DNA from: Pseudomonas sp. MIACH
GTDB taxonomy: Bacteria; Pseudomonadota; Gammaproteobacteria; Pseudomonadales; Pseudomonadaceae
Assembly: GCF_001269925.1 (NCBI RefSeq)
Contig: NZ_LHVO01000002.1
Span: 248,001-312,000, forward strand
DNA length: 64,000 bases
Direction: 5' to 3'
The notes under the pieces were generated by a model. The model saw only the letters and a program-made list of their open reading frames with translations, was not told the origin of the DNA and made no database searches. A program made the position numbers and the translations under genes. Shown here one piece after another: positions 56,898 through 64,000 of the stretch. Numbering within the stretch: the stretch's first letter is position 1; each line of letters begins with the position of its first letter.

Positions 56898-57260
56898 TCA
56901 GGCCTTCTGTTCGAACACCACGTAGATCTTGCGGCACGGCTCCAGCACTTCCCAGGTGCCACTGAAGCCGGCCGGGATCACAAAGCGGTCGCCGGCACGC
57001 AATGTCTTGGCATTGCCCTCAGCGTCGCGCAATACGGAAACCCCCTGCACGATCTCGCAGTATTCATGCTCGGTGTAGTTGACCTTCCACTGCCCGACCT
57101 CACCTTCCCAGACCCCGGCGTTCATCTGGCCGCACGGGCTGTTGTAATGGTTGTACACCGTTTGTTCGGGATCGCCCTTGAGGATTTTTTCGGCGGCAGG
57201 GCGGTAGCGGTCGGGGGCGGTGTTGGCTTGGCTGAAGTCGACGATGTCCTGGATGCTCAT
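56898..57260 (-). CDS. Cupin-domain protein
   Basis: 120 residues, a single small cupin of the DUF861 / ureidoglycine-aminohydrolase-like group (GVWEGEVGQWKVNYTEHEYCEIVQG, DRFVIPAGFSGTWEV). The metal-binding set is partial (His/Glu in TEHEYCEI). It is divergent from the KauB-type gene with a 230-base gap. A link to amine catabolism is suggested only by neighbourhood. The substrate is unknown. Confidence 0.82.
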   Translation of the reverse strand: MSIQDIVDFSQANTAPDRYRPAAEKILKGDPEQTVYNHYNSPCGQMNAGVWEGEVGQWKVNYTEHEYCEIVQGVSVLRDAEGNAKTLRAGDRFVIPAGFSGTWEVLEPCRKIYVVFEQKA

Positions 57261-57490
57261 GTGCGTGTCCCGTCTGGCCTGGGGTTGGAGAGCCCAAAGT
57301 CTATGTTTATTAAAATGAACATCGCAAGGGCATTTCCCGGCGTTATGTCAAATATATTGAAACATCCCCAGCCGCTGGTTTAGGGTGGCAGCTGCCTTTG
57401 AGCCGAACAGCTGGCTGGCGGGCAAGCATTCTTTGAGGCTGCCGGGGGACATCGCCTGGCCCTTGTATTCAATAAGAGGAGGACACTCGC

Positions 57491-58984
57491 ATGACCACCC
57501 TGACCCGTGCCGACTGGGAACAACGCGCCAAGGACCTGAAGATCGAAGGCCGCGCCTACATCAATGGCGAATACACCGCCGCTGTTTCCGGTGACACCTT
57601 CGAATGCATCAGCCCGGTCGATGGCCGCCTGCTCACCCGCGTAGCCAGTTGTGACGCCGCCGACGCCCAGCGCGCTGTGGAAAACGCCCGCGCCACCTTC
57701 AATTCCGGTGTCTGGTCGCGCCTGGCGCCGGCCAAACGCAAAGCCACCATGATCCGTTTCGCCGCGCTGCTCAAGGCCAATGCCGAAGAGCTGGCGCTGC
57801 TCGAAACCCTGGACATGGGCAAGCCGATCAGCGATTCCCTGAACATTGACGTACCCGGCGCGGCAAATGCCCTGAGCTGGAGCGGCGAGGCAATCGACAA
57901 GATCTATGACGAAGTCGCGGCCACCCCGCACGATCAACTGGGTCTGGTGACCCGTGAGCCGGTCGGCGTTGTGGGGGCCATTGTGCCCTGGAACTTCCCG
58001 CTGATGATGGCCTGCTGGAAGCTCGGCCCGGCGCTGTCGACCGGTAACTCGGTAATCCTCAAGCCGTCTGAAAAATCCCCACTCACCGCCATCCGCATCG
58101 CGGCCCTGGCCGTTGAAGCCGGTATTCCGAAAGGCGTGTTCAACGTGTTGCCGGGCTACGGCCACACCGTGGGTAACGCGCTGGCGCTGCACATGGACGT
58201 CGACACCCTGGTGTTCACCGGTTCGACCAAGATCGCCAAGCAACTGTTGATCCGCTCCGGCGAATCGAACATGAAGCGCGTCTGGCTGGAAGCCGGCGGC
58301 AAGAGCCCAAACATCGTGTTCGCCGATGCTCCGGACCTGCAGGCTGCCGCCAAATCCGCTGCCAGCGCCATCGCCTTCAACCAGGGCGAAGTCTGCACGG
58401 CCGGCTCGCGCCTGCTGGTGGAGCGTTCGATCAAGGACACGTTCCTGCCGCTGGTGATTGAGGCCCTCAAAGGCTGGAAACCCGGCAACCCGCTGGATCC
58501 GGCGACCACCGTTGGTGCGCTGGTGGACACCCAGCAGATGAACACCGTGCTCTCGTATATCGAAGCGGGTCACGCCGATGGCGCCAAGTTGGTAGCGGGC
58601 GGCAAGCGCATTCTTGAAGAGACGGGTGGCACCTACGTCGAGCCGACGATTTTCGACGGTGTGACCAACGCCATGAGAATCGCCCAGGAAGAGATCTTCG
58701 GCCCGGTGCTGTCGGTGATCACCTTTGACGGCGCCGAAGAAGCGATCAAAATCGCCAACGACACCCAATACGGCCTCGCCGCTGCGGTGTGGACGTCGGA
58801 CATTTCCAAGGCGCACCTCACCGCCAAGGCCCTGCGCGCCGGTAGCGTGTGGGTTAACCAATATGATGGCGGCGACATGACCGCGCCGTTTGGTGGCTTC
58901 AAGCAGTCGGGTAATGGTCGCGACAAATCGCTGCATGCGTTCGACAAGTACACCGAGCTGAAGGCGACCTGGATCAAGCTCTAA
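57491..58984 (+). CDS. kauB: KauB/PuuC-type aldehyde dehydrogenase
   Basis: A 497-residue NAD(P)-dependent aldehyde dehydrogenase. It has Asn in VPWNFPLMMACWKLG, the nucleotide-binding region VILKPSEKSPLTA and FTGST, catalytic Glu in LEAGGKSPN, and catalytic Cys in GEVCTAGSR. Length, N-terminus (MTTLTRADWEQRAKDLKIEG) and place near rpmGB match P. aeruginosa KauB, which oxidises 4-guanidinobutyraldehyde and related polyamine aldehydes. It has a good ribosome site (agaggagg). The downstream FAD oxidase fragment fits the same pathway. Confidence 0.88.
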   Translation: MTTLTRADWEQRAKDLKIEGRAYINGEYTAAVSGDTFECISPVDGRLLTRVASCDAADAQRAVENARATFNSGVWSRLAPAKRKATMIRFAALLKANAEELALLETLDMGKPISDSLNIDVPGAANALSWSGEAIDKIYDEVAATPHDQLGLVTREPVGVVGAIVPWNFPLMMACWKLGPALSTGNSVILKPSEKSPLTAIRIAALAVEAGIPKGVFNVLPGYGHTVGNALALHMDVDTLVFTGSTKIAKQLLIRSGESNMKRVWLEAGGKSPNIVFADAPDLQAAAKSAASAIAFNQGEVCTAGSRLLVERSIKDTFLPLVIEALKGWKPGNPLDPATTVGALVDTQQMNTVLSYIEAGHADGAKLVAGGKRILEETGGTYVEPTIFDGVTNAMRIAQEEIFGPVLSVITFDGAEEAIKIANDTQYGLAAAVWTSDISKAHLTAKALRAGSVWVNQYDGGDMTAPFGGFKQSGNGRDKSLHAFDKYTELKATWIKL

Positions 58985-59000
58985 GCAACACCGCTGACCC

Positions 59001-59102
59001 CTGTAGGAGCGAGCTTGCTCGCGAAGAACTTGAAGGCGCCGCGTTTATCCAGGATGAACGCGTCATCGTTAACGTTTTTCGCGAACAAGTTCGCTCCTAC
59101 AG
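59001..59102. repeat. 102-bp REPIN, second family, copy B (inverted relative to copy A)
   Basis: The same 102-base element as 11067-11168, inserted in the opposite orientation: its reverse complement aligns end to end without gaps. The ends are ctgtaggagcgagcttgctc and the imperfect inverse. It lies between kauB and an MFS gene, beginning 17 bases after the kauB stop, where it may also act as a transcript end. Confidence 0.88.
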
Positions 59103-59146
59103 TTCGTTTTGAAACTAGATAAATAATTATCCACAGGAGCGTGGAC

Positions 59147-60289
59147 ATGCGTTGGGCGACCTATTTCGCCGTCCTGACCTCGGTACTCAGTGTCGGTCTG
59201 GCCCTGGGCGTCAGCATGCCGCTGGTGTCGCTGCGCCTTGAAGGCTGGGGCTACGGCAGTTTTGCCATTGGCGTGATGGCCGCCATGCCGGCGTTCGGCG
59301 TGCTGCTCGGCGCCAAGGTCTCCAGCCGTCTTGCTTCATGGCTGGGCACCGCCAATCTGATGCGCCTGTGCCTATGGGCCGGAGCCGTGTCCATCGGCCT
59401 GCTGGCAATTTTGCCCAGCTATCCGGTGTGGCTGGTGCTGCGGCTGATGATCGGGGTGATCCTGACCATCGTGTTTATCCTCGGTGAAAGCTGGATCAAC
59501 CAGTTGGTGGTGGAACAGTGGCGTGGCCGGCTGGTGGCGCTGTATGGCTGCAGTTATGCCTTGAGCCAACTCTCGGGGCCGTTGCTGCTGGGCGTGATCG
59601 GCACCGACCATGACTATGGTTTCTGGGTCGGCGTTGGCCTGTTGCTGGTGGCACCGCTGGCCTTGCTGGGTCGCTCCGGTGCGCCCAGTGCCGAGTCGTT
59701 CAGCGTGACCTTCGCGGACCTGTGGCGCTTCTGCCTGAGCCTGCCAGCGATTGCCTGGGCGGTGGCGCTGTTCGCGGCGTTCGAGGCGATGATCCTGACG
59801 CTGCTGCCGGTGTACTGCCTGCAGCAGGGCTTCACCGCCGAGGTCGCCTTGGCGATGGTCAGCACGGTGGTGGTCGGCGACGCGTTGCTGCAACTGCCCA
59901 TTGGCGCGCTGGCGGATTACCTGCCGCGGCGCACTTTATTCCTGAGTTGCGCGGTGCTGTTGCTGGCGTCAAGCCTGGCGATCCCATTGTTGTTGCACAC
60001 GCCGTTGATCTGGCCGGTGTGGGTGCTGTTCGGCGCCAGTGCTGGTGGGTTGTTCACGTTGTCGCTGATTCTGATCGGCGAGCGTTATCGTGACGATGCG
60101 CTGGTGCGCGCCAATGCTCACATTGCGCAGTTGTGGGGAATCGGTTGCCTGATCGGCCCGCTGGTGGCTGGCGCGGGTAGCCAGTGGATCAGCGGGCATG
60201 CGCTGCCGTGGCTGATGGCGGCCGGAGCGCTGGGGTTGGTGGTGCTGTTGTTGCGCCAAGGCGCATTTGGTGTCGCACAGCCCGCTTGA
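59147..60289 (+). CDS. Major facilitator superfamily transporter (YcaD-like)
   Basis: 380 residues from ATG 59147 (CAGGAG seven bases upstream; a GTG two codons earlier is too close to it). Twelve hydrophobic segments are discernible, with the short first loop and GxLADYLPRR-like loop (GALADYLPRRTLF) typical of MFS sugar/drug transporters of the YcaD/YfkF group. The substrate is unknown. It is convergent with the next gene, 12 bases apart. In PAO1 an MFS gene also neighbours kauB. Confidence 0.9.
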   Translation: MRWATYFAVLTSVLSVGLALGVSMPLVSLRLEGWGYGSFAIGVMAAMPAFGVLLGAKVSSRLASWLGTANLMRLCLWAGAVSIGLLAILPSYPVWLVLRLMIGVILTIVFILGESWINQLVVEQWRGRLVALYGCSYALSQLSGPLLLGVIGTDHDYGFWVGVGLLLVAPLALLGRSGAPSAESFSVTFADLWRFCLSLPAIAWAVALFAAFEAMILTLLPVYCLQQGFTAEVALAMVSTVVVGDALLQLPIGALADYLPRRTLFLSCAVLLLASSLAIPLLLHTPLIWPVWVLFGASAGGLFTLSLILIGERYRDDALVRANAHIAQLWGIGCLIGPLVAGAGSQWISGHALPWLMAAGALGLVVLLLRQGAFGVAQPA

Positions 60290-60301
60290 TCCTCGCTGTT
60301 C

Positions 60302-61867
60302 CTAGAGCATGCGCTCCAGGCCGACCGAGGTGGCGAACCAGGCATTGAAGCGCCGCCACCAACTGCCAGGCTCACGGGTCAGGGTGTGCAGTTGGCCGTT
60401 GTCCTCGGTCACCCACACCAGGTTGCCGTCCTGCAATTTCGCCTCGTAGCTCAAGGCCGGCGCCATGCCTTGCAGAGCCAGGTTGCGCACGTGTTCCGCC
60501 AGCTCGGGGCTGTCCACCAGCACACCGACTTCGGTGTTCCACAGCACGGAGCGAGGGTCGAAATTGAAAGAGCCGACAAACGATTTTTGCCGATCAAAGA
60601 TCATCGCCTTGCTGTGCAGGCTCGAGTCCGAGCCGCGGAACGTGCCTCGCCGAAACAGGTGCGGGCCGCTGCCGCCACCGTCACCCGGTTGGCGGCGCAG
60701 TTCGTAGAGTTTTACCCCGTGCTCCAGCAGTGCCTTGCGATACGGCGCATAGCCGCCATGTACGGCAGGCACGTCGGTGGCTTCAAGGGAATTGGTCAAC
60801 AAGCTCACCGATACGCCCGCGTCGGCGCGGCCCGTCAGGTACACCAGCCCTGGCTGCCCCGGGACGAAGTACGCCGAGATCATGATCAGCTCGTGGTTGA
60901 CGCCTTCCAGTTCCGGGGCCAGTTGGGTGGTCAGCAGCAGGTGCGGGTCCGGGTCGGCCTTGGACAGGACCTTGCTCGGCGCGTCCCACAGTGCCTGGTT
61001 CCAGGCCCAGATCAGTTCGCGGCGCCAGATGTCCATGCGCGGCTGAGTCTGGTAGGTCCGCAAGCGCGCATACAGCGCATGCTTTTGCTGGCGCGACTCG
61101 GCCAGCGATGCTTCCAGGCTCAGGCGCGCGGCGGCCAGGTCACCTTTGGAGGGCGTATTGGAGACAAAGTCATCAATGGGTTTGCTCAGGGCGCTGTTCC
61201 AGTACTGATCGAAACTGTGCCCGAGTTGCTCGGCCACCGGTCCGACGCTGAGCATGTCGATATCGGTGAAGTTCAGGTTGGGCTCGGCGTCGAAATACTC
61301 GTCCCCCAGGTTGCGCCCACCGACGATGGCCACGCTGTTGTCCGCCAGCCACAGCTTGTTGTGCATGCGCCGGTGCTGCAGCGACAGGTTGAACAGGCGG
61401 CCCATGGCGCGCGTCACGCCGGTGCTGCGCCCCAGGTGCAAGGGGTTGAACAGGCGAATCTCGATCTTGGGGTGGGCGGCGAGGGTGGCGATGATCTGGT
61501 CGAGGCCGTCGCTGGTGGTGTCGTCCAGCAGGATGCGCACGCGCACCCCACGGTCGGCAGCCTTGAGCAGTTCATCCACCAGCATGCGGGTGCTGATGCC
61601 GTCGTGGACGATGTAGTACTGCAGGTCGAGGCTGGTCTGGGCGTTGCGGATCAGCTCGGCGCGGGCCATGAAGGCTTCGCTGCTGTTGGGCAGCAGGCGG
61701 AAACCGGAGCGCCCTTGATACGGCGCGGCCTGGGCCTGGATCGAGCGGCCGAATGACGACTGGGCAGCCGGTAGGGCATCGCTGGAGATGCGCGGGGTAC
61801 TCACCGTGGCACAGCCGCCCAAGGCCAGGGCTCCCAACAGGAAAAGCGGTAAAAGCCGTCGAATCAT
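60302..61867 (-). CDS. Phospholipase D-family lipoprotein (cardiolipin synthase ClsC-like)
   Basis: 521 residues from ATG 61867; the frame is open 56 codons upstream, without family-like sequence. The lipobox LGGC puts the lipidated Cys at 19. Two HKD motifs are intact: HNKLWLAD in the first half and HSKAMIFD in the second, each followed by the GGRN / GSFNFD loop. The overall layout (YYIVHDGISTRMLVDELLKAADRGVRVRILLDD) resembles ClsC/YmdC cardiolipin synthases and related secreted PLDs. The likely role is phospholipid headgroup transfer in the envelope. It is separated from the MocR gene by 62 bases. Confidence 0.9.
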   Translation of the reverse strand: MIRRLLPLFLLGALALGGCATVSTPRISSDALPAAQSSFGRSIQAQAAPYQGRSGFRLLPNSSEAFMARAELIRNAQTSLDLQYYIVHDGISTRMLVDELLKAADRGVRVRILLDDTTSDGLDQIIATLAAHPKIEIRLFNPLHLGRSTGVTRAMGRLFNLSLQHRRMHNKLWLADNSVAIVGGRNLGDEYFDAEPNLNFTDIDMLSVGPVAEQLGHSFDQYWNSALSKPIDDFVSNTPSKGDLAAARLSLEASLAESRQQKHALYARLRTYQTQPRMDIWRRELIWAWNQALWDAPSKVLSKADPDPHLLLTTQLAPELEGVNHELIMISAYFVPGQPGLVYLTGRADAGVSVSLLTNSLEATDVPAVHGGYAPYRKALLEHGVKLYELRRQPGDGGGSGPHLFRRGTFRGSDSSLHSKAMIFDRQKSFVGSFNFDPRSVLWNTEVGVLVDSPELAEHVRNLALQGMAPALSYEAKLQDGNLVWVTEDNGQLHTLTREPGSWWRRFNAWFATSVGLERML

Positions 61868-61929
61868 CAAGGGAGTCGCTTCCAGGTCAGGGCGGTTGTC
61901 GACATATGACGGCGATTTCTCGTGAAAGG

Positions 61930-63354
61930 TCAGTCGGCGGCCTCGGCCAGCAGTTTGCTCGCGGCAGCGCCGACCTTGCGCACGGCCTCTTCGATCTGGG
62001 CGGTTGGCTTGGCAGCGTAGTTCATGCGCAGGCAATTCCTGTACTTGCCCGAGGCGGAAAAGATGCTGCCCACCGCCACCTGAACACCTTGTTCCACCAG
62101 CACACGGTTGAGCTTCAACGTATCAAAACCTTCCGGCAGTTCGATCCACAGCATAAAACTGCCCTGCGGGCGGCTGGCACGGGTACCCGCTGGGAAATAG
62201 CGGCTGACCCAGTCGAGCATCAAGTCGCGATTACGTTGATATTGCGTGCGCATTCGCCGTAGATGCGGCTCGAAATGCCCGCCCTTGAGAAACTCGGCAA
62301 TGGCGATCTGTGGCTGTGTGGCGGTGGAACCGGTGCTGATGTACTTCATGTGCAGCACCCGCTCCAGGTACCGGCCCGGCGCCACCCAACCAATACGCAG
62401 GCCCGGCGCCAGGGTCTTGGAGAACGAGCTGCACAGCAGCACGCGGCCGTCTTCGTCGAAGGATTTAATGGTGCGCGGGCGCGGGTAGCTGTAGGCAAGC
62501 TCGCCATACACGTCGTCTTCGATAATCGCCACGTCAAAGCGCTGGGCCAGGTTCAGCAGCGCTCGCTTGCGTGCCTCCGGCATGATGTAGCCCAGGGGGT
62601 TGTTGCAGTTTGGGGTCAGTTGGATGACCTTGATCGGCCACTGCTCCAATGCCAGTTCCAGGGCTTCGAGGCTGATGCCGGTGATCGGGTCGGTGGGGAT
62701 TTCCAGGGCTTTCATGCCCAGGCCCTTGAGGGTCTGCATGGCGCCGTGGAAGCTGGGCGAGTCCACCGCAACGATGTCGCCGGGCTCACAGATGGCGTGG
62801 ATGCTGGCGGACAGCGCCTCGTGGCAACCAGTGGTAATCACAATGTCCTCGGCCGTCAGTTGGCAGCCGGAGTCCAGTGACAGTCGGGCAATCTGCTCGC
62901 GCAACTCCATACAGCCGAGGATGTTGTCGTAATACAGCCCCGGCAAGTCCTGGCGCCGGCTGACACGGGCCAGGCTGCGCAGCAAAGGCTTGATGGTGGG
63001 CGACAATACATCCGGCATGCCGCGACCCAACTGTATGACGTCTTTGCGCGGAACCGCGCGAATCAGTTCCAACACCAGGTCCCATTGCGAAATCTCCACC
63101 GGGCGCTGGGCCGGGCGGCTGACCTCAGGCAGCGCCGGTAACTCACGGCCCACCGGTACAAAGTAGCCGGACTTGGGCTTGGGCATCGCCAGGCCATTGT
63201 CTTCCAGCAACCGATAAGCCTGCTGCACGGTGCTCAGGCTGACCCCGTGCTCCACGCTCAAGGCGCGTACGGACGGCAGTCGATCACCGGGGCGATAGAA
63301 ACCCTGCTCGATGCGCGTGCCCAGCAATTCGGCGAGGTTGACGTAAAGCGTCAT
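61930..63354 (-). CDS. MocR-type regulator (GntR helix-turn-helix fused to aminotransferase fold)
   Basis: 474 residues. The GntR-type winged helix (about 1-70; RPGDRLPSVRALSVEHGVS) is joined to a type I PLP aminotransferase-like domain with the PLP Lys in SSFSKTLAPGLRIGW and the NCNNPLGYIM region. MocR proteins such as GabR and PdxR sense PLP-bound amines and control neighbouring catabolic genes. It is divergent from a DUF1127 gene; three ATCTGTA-type sites lie in the 166-base gap. The effector could be an amine or amino acid; no specific name is justified. Confidence 0.9.
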   Translation of the reverse strand: MTLYVNLAELLGTRIEQGFYRPGDRLPSVRALSVEHGVSLSTVQQAYRLLEDNGLAMPKPKSGYFVPVGRELPALPEVSRPAQRPVEISQWDLVLELIRAVPRKDVIQLGRGMPDVLSPTIKPLLRSLARVSRRQDLPGLYYDNILGCMELREQIARLSLDSGCQLTAEDIVITTGCHEALSASIHAICEPGDIVAVDSPSFHGAMQTLKGLGMKALEIPTDPITGISLEALELALEQWPIKVIQLTPNCNNPLGYIMPEARKRALLNLAQRFDVAIIEDDVYGELAYSYPRPRTIKSFDEDGRVLLCSSFSKTLAPGLRIGWVAPGRYLERVLHMKYISTGSTATQPQIAIAEFLKGGHFEPHLRRMRTQYQRNRDLMLDWVSRYFPAGTRASRPQGSFMLWIELPEGFDTLKLNRVLVEQGVQVAVGSIFSASGKYRNCLRMNYAAKPTAQIEEAVRKVGAAASKLLAEAAD

Positions 63355-63373
63355 GGCGGTCGCTCCCAGGGGA

Positions 63374-63462
63374 CCAGTACAGATAGCGGGAAAATACAGG
63401 GTTCAGCCACGTAAAGGCAGTATCTGTATGGATTTAATAAAGATTGGTTGAATCTGTAATGG
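63374..63462. promoter_or_regulatory. Candidate operator array for the MocR regulator
   Basis: Three copies of ATCTGTA(N)TGG occur between the MocR gene and the DUF1127 gene. One is on the minus strand (63374-63386, ctatctgtactgg). Two are on the plus strand (63420-63431 gtatctgtatgg and 63450-63462 gaatctgtaatgg), spaced exactly 30 bases apart. Repeated sites beside the regulator's own start fit the known autoregulation of MocR proteins. Confidence 0.5.
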
Positions 63463-63520
63463 TTTTGCTCGCTCACCCATTCTAGTCACTCATGGCAACA
63501 GGCAAATGAGGGGCAGCAAA

Positions 63521-63745
63521 ATGAACGGCATGAGCGATGTGCGGCTGATGTTACACAGTCAGGAATTGCAGGCTGGGCAAGAGCGGGCGACGTCGCCGCG
63601 CGAGATCAGCCGCTGGAGTCTGTTCTGGCACCGCCGTCATACGCGCAAGGCCCTGCTGCACTTGACCTGCGAGCAATTGCGCGACGTTGGATTGACTCCT
63701 GAGCAAGCGCGCCAGGAAGGCCTGAAACCCTTCTGGCGCGATTGA
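63521..63745 (+). CDS. DUF1127 protein
   Basis: 74 residues from ATG 63521 (GAGGGGC upstream; an earlier ATG at 63506 lacks spacing). The C-terminal half is the DUF1127 motif (WHRRHTRKALLHLTCEQLRDVGLT, ending with a KPFWRD-type tail). Small DUF1127 proteins in other bacteria affect RNA and phosphate metabolism; no role is established here. It is convergent with the oxidoreductase gene with no gap. It may be controlled by the adjacent MocR regulator. Confidence 0.85.
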   Translation: MNGMSDVRLMLHSQELQAGQERATSPREISRWSLFWHRRHTRKALLHLTCEQLRDVGLTPEQARQEGLKPFWRD

Positions 63746-64000
63746 TCAGGCCAGCTCTTTGAGGCGGTGCCAGAGCATTCCCAAGGCCAGCAGCGGCGAG
63801 CGCAGGTATTTGCCGCCGGGGAAGGTGATGTGTGGCACCTGGGCGAACAGGTCGAAACGTCCCTGCTGCTGGCCACTGATGGCTTCGGCCAGCAACTTGC
63901 CCGCCAGGTGCGTGGCGTTGAGGCCATGGCCTGCATAGGCCTGGGCGTAATACACGTTGGGCTGATCCGCCAAGCGGCCGATCTGCGGCAGGCGGTTGGC
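63746..64000 (-). CDS. FAD-dependent oxidoreductase, C-terminal 84 residues (5' end outside window)
   Basis: Only the end of the gene is in the window (stop at 63746). It shows the conserved terminal FAD-contact motif of the DAO/glycine oxidase family (YYAQAYAGHGLNATHLAGK) and the PuuB-type tail (FPGGKYLRSPLLALGMLWHRL). PuuB-like enzymes oxidise gamma-glutamylputrescine or similar amines to aldehydes, which a KauB/PuuC dehydrogenase would take over. The assignment to polyamine oxidation is an inference from the tail and the neighbourhood. Confidence 0.8.
   Translation of the reverse strand, partial: ANRLPQIGRLADQPNVYYAQAYAGHGLNATHLAGKLLAEAISGQQQGRFDLFAQVPHITFPGGKYLRSPLLALGMLWHRLKELA

Overview
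The window is a chromosomal segment of a high-GC gammaproteobacterium, almost certainly a Pseudomonas of the fluorescens group. The protein sequences (Crc, AlgC, OxyR, SpoT, RadC and the KauB-type dehydrogenase) and the gene order recG-oxyR ... ridA-spoT-rpoZ-gmk-yicC-rph ... crc/pyrE-argB-algC-dut-coaBC-radC ... rpmB-rpmG ... kauB match, from memory, the core region PA5309-PA5346 of P. aeruginosa PAO1. No rRNA, tRNA, CRISPR array, transposase or prophage gene was seen.

Region 1 (1-31765) is a type VI secretion system (T6SS) of the H1 type, in two divergent operons. The minus operon, read from 14270 down, is tssA, tssB, tssC, hcp, tssE, tssF, tssG, tssH(clpV), vgrG, eag and an rhs effector cut by the window edge. 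It encodes the sheath, tube, baseplate, recycling ATPase, spike, effector chaperone and a PAAR-Rhs effector. The plus operon from 14665 is tagH(fha), tssJ, tssK, tssL, tssM, tagF, pppA, ppkA, tagT, tagS, tagR, tagQ. It encodes the membrane complex and the whole threonine-phosphorylation control pathway, and ends at an intrinsic terminator. tagJ, which lies between hcp and tssE in the P. aeruginosa H1 cluster, is absent.

Region 2 (31817-33114) is a short accessory stretch: a small SCP2-like membrane-anchored protein and an AT-richer gene with rare codons. The latter looks like a permuted NlpC/P60 (papain-like) hydrolase and is the best candidate here for an undescribed secreted effector.

Region 3 (33126-54367) is housekeeping: an HDOD protein with a YbaK-like N-terminus, recG-oxyR, exbB-exbD-tonB, an NAD-dependent epimerase-like protein, a lipoprotein, ridA-spoT-rpoZ, gmk, yicC, rph, a DUF4870 membrane protein, crc, pyrE, argB, algC, dut, coaBC and radC.

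Region 4 (54375-64000) holds a peptide-type ABC substrate-binding protein, rpmB-rpmG, a cupin, a KauB-like aldehyde dehydrogenase, an MFS transporter, a phospholipase-D-type lipoprotein, a MocR-type regulator with candidate operators, a DUF1127 protein and the end of an FAD oxidase. The last genes fit polyamine/guanidinobutyrate catabolism.

Two families of Pseudomonas REP/REPIN palindromes are scattered through the window. Some form or reinforce terminators between convergent genes.
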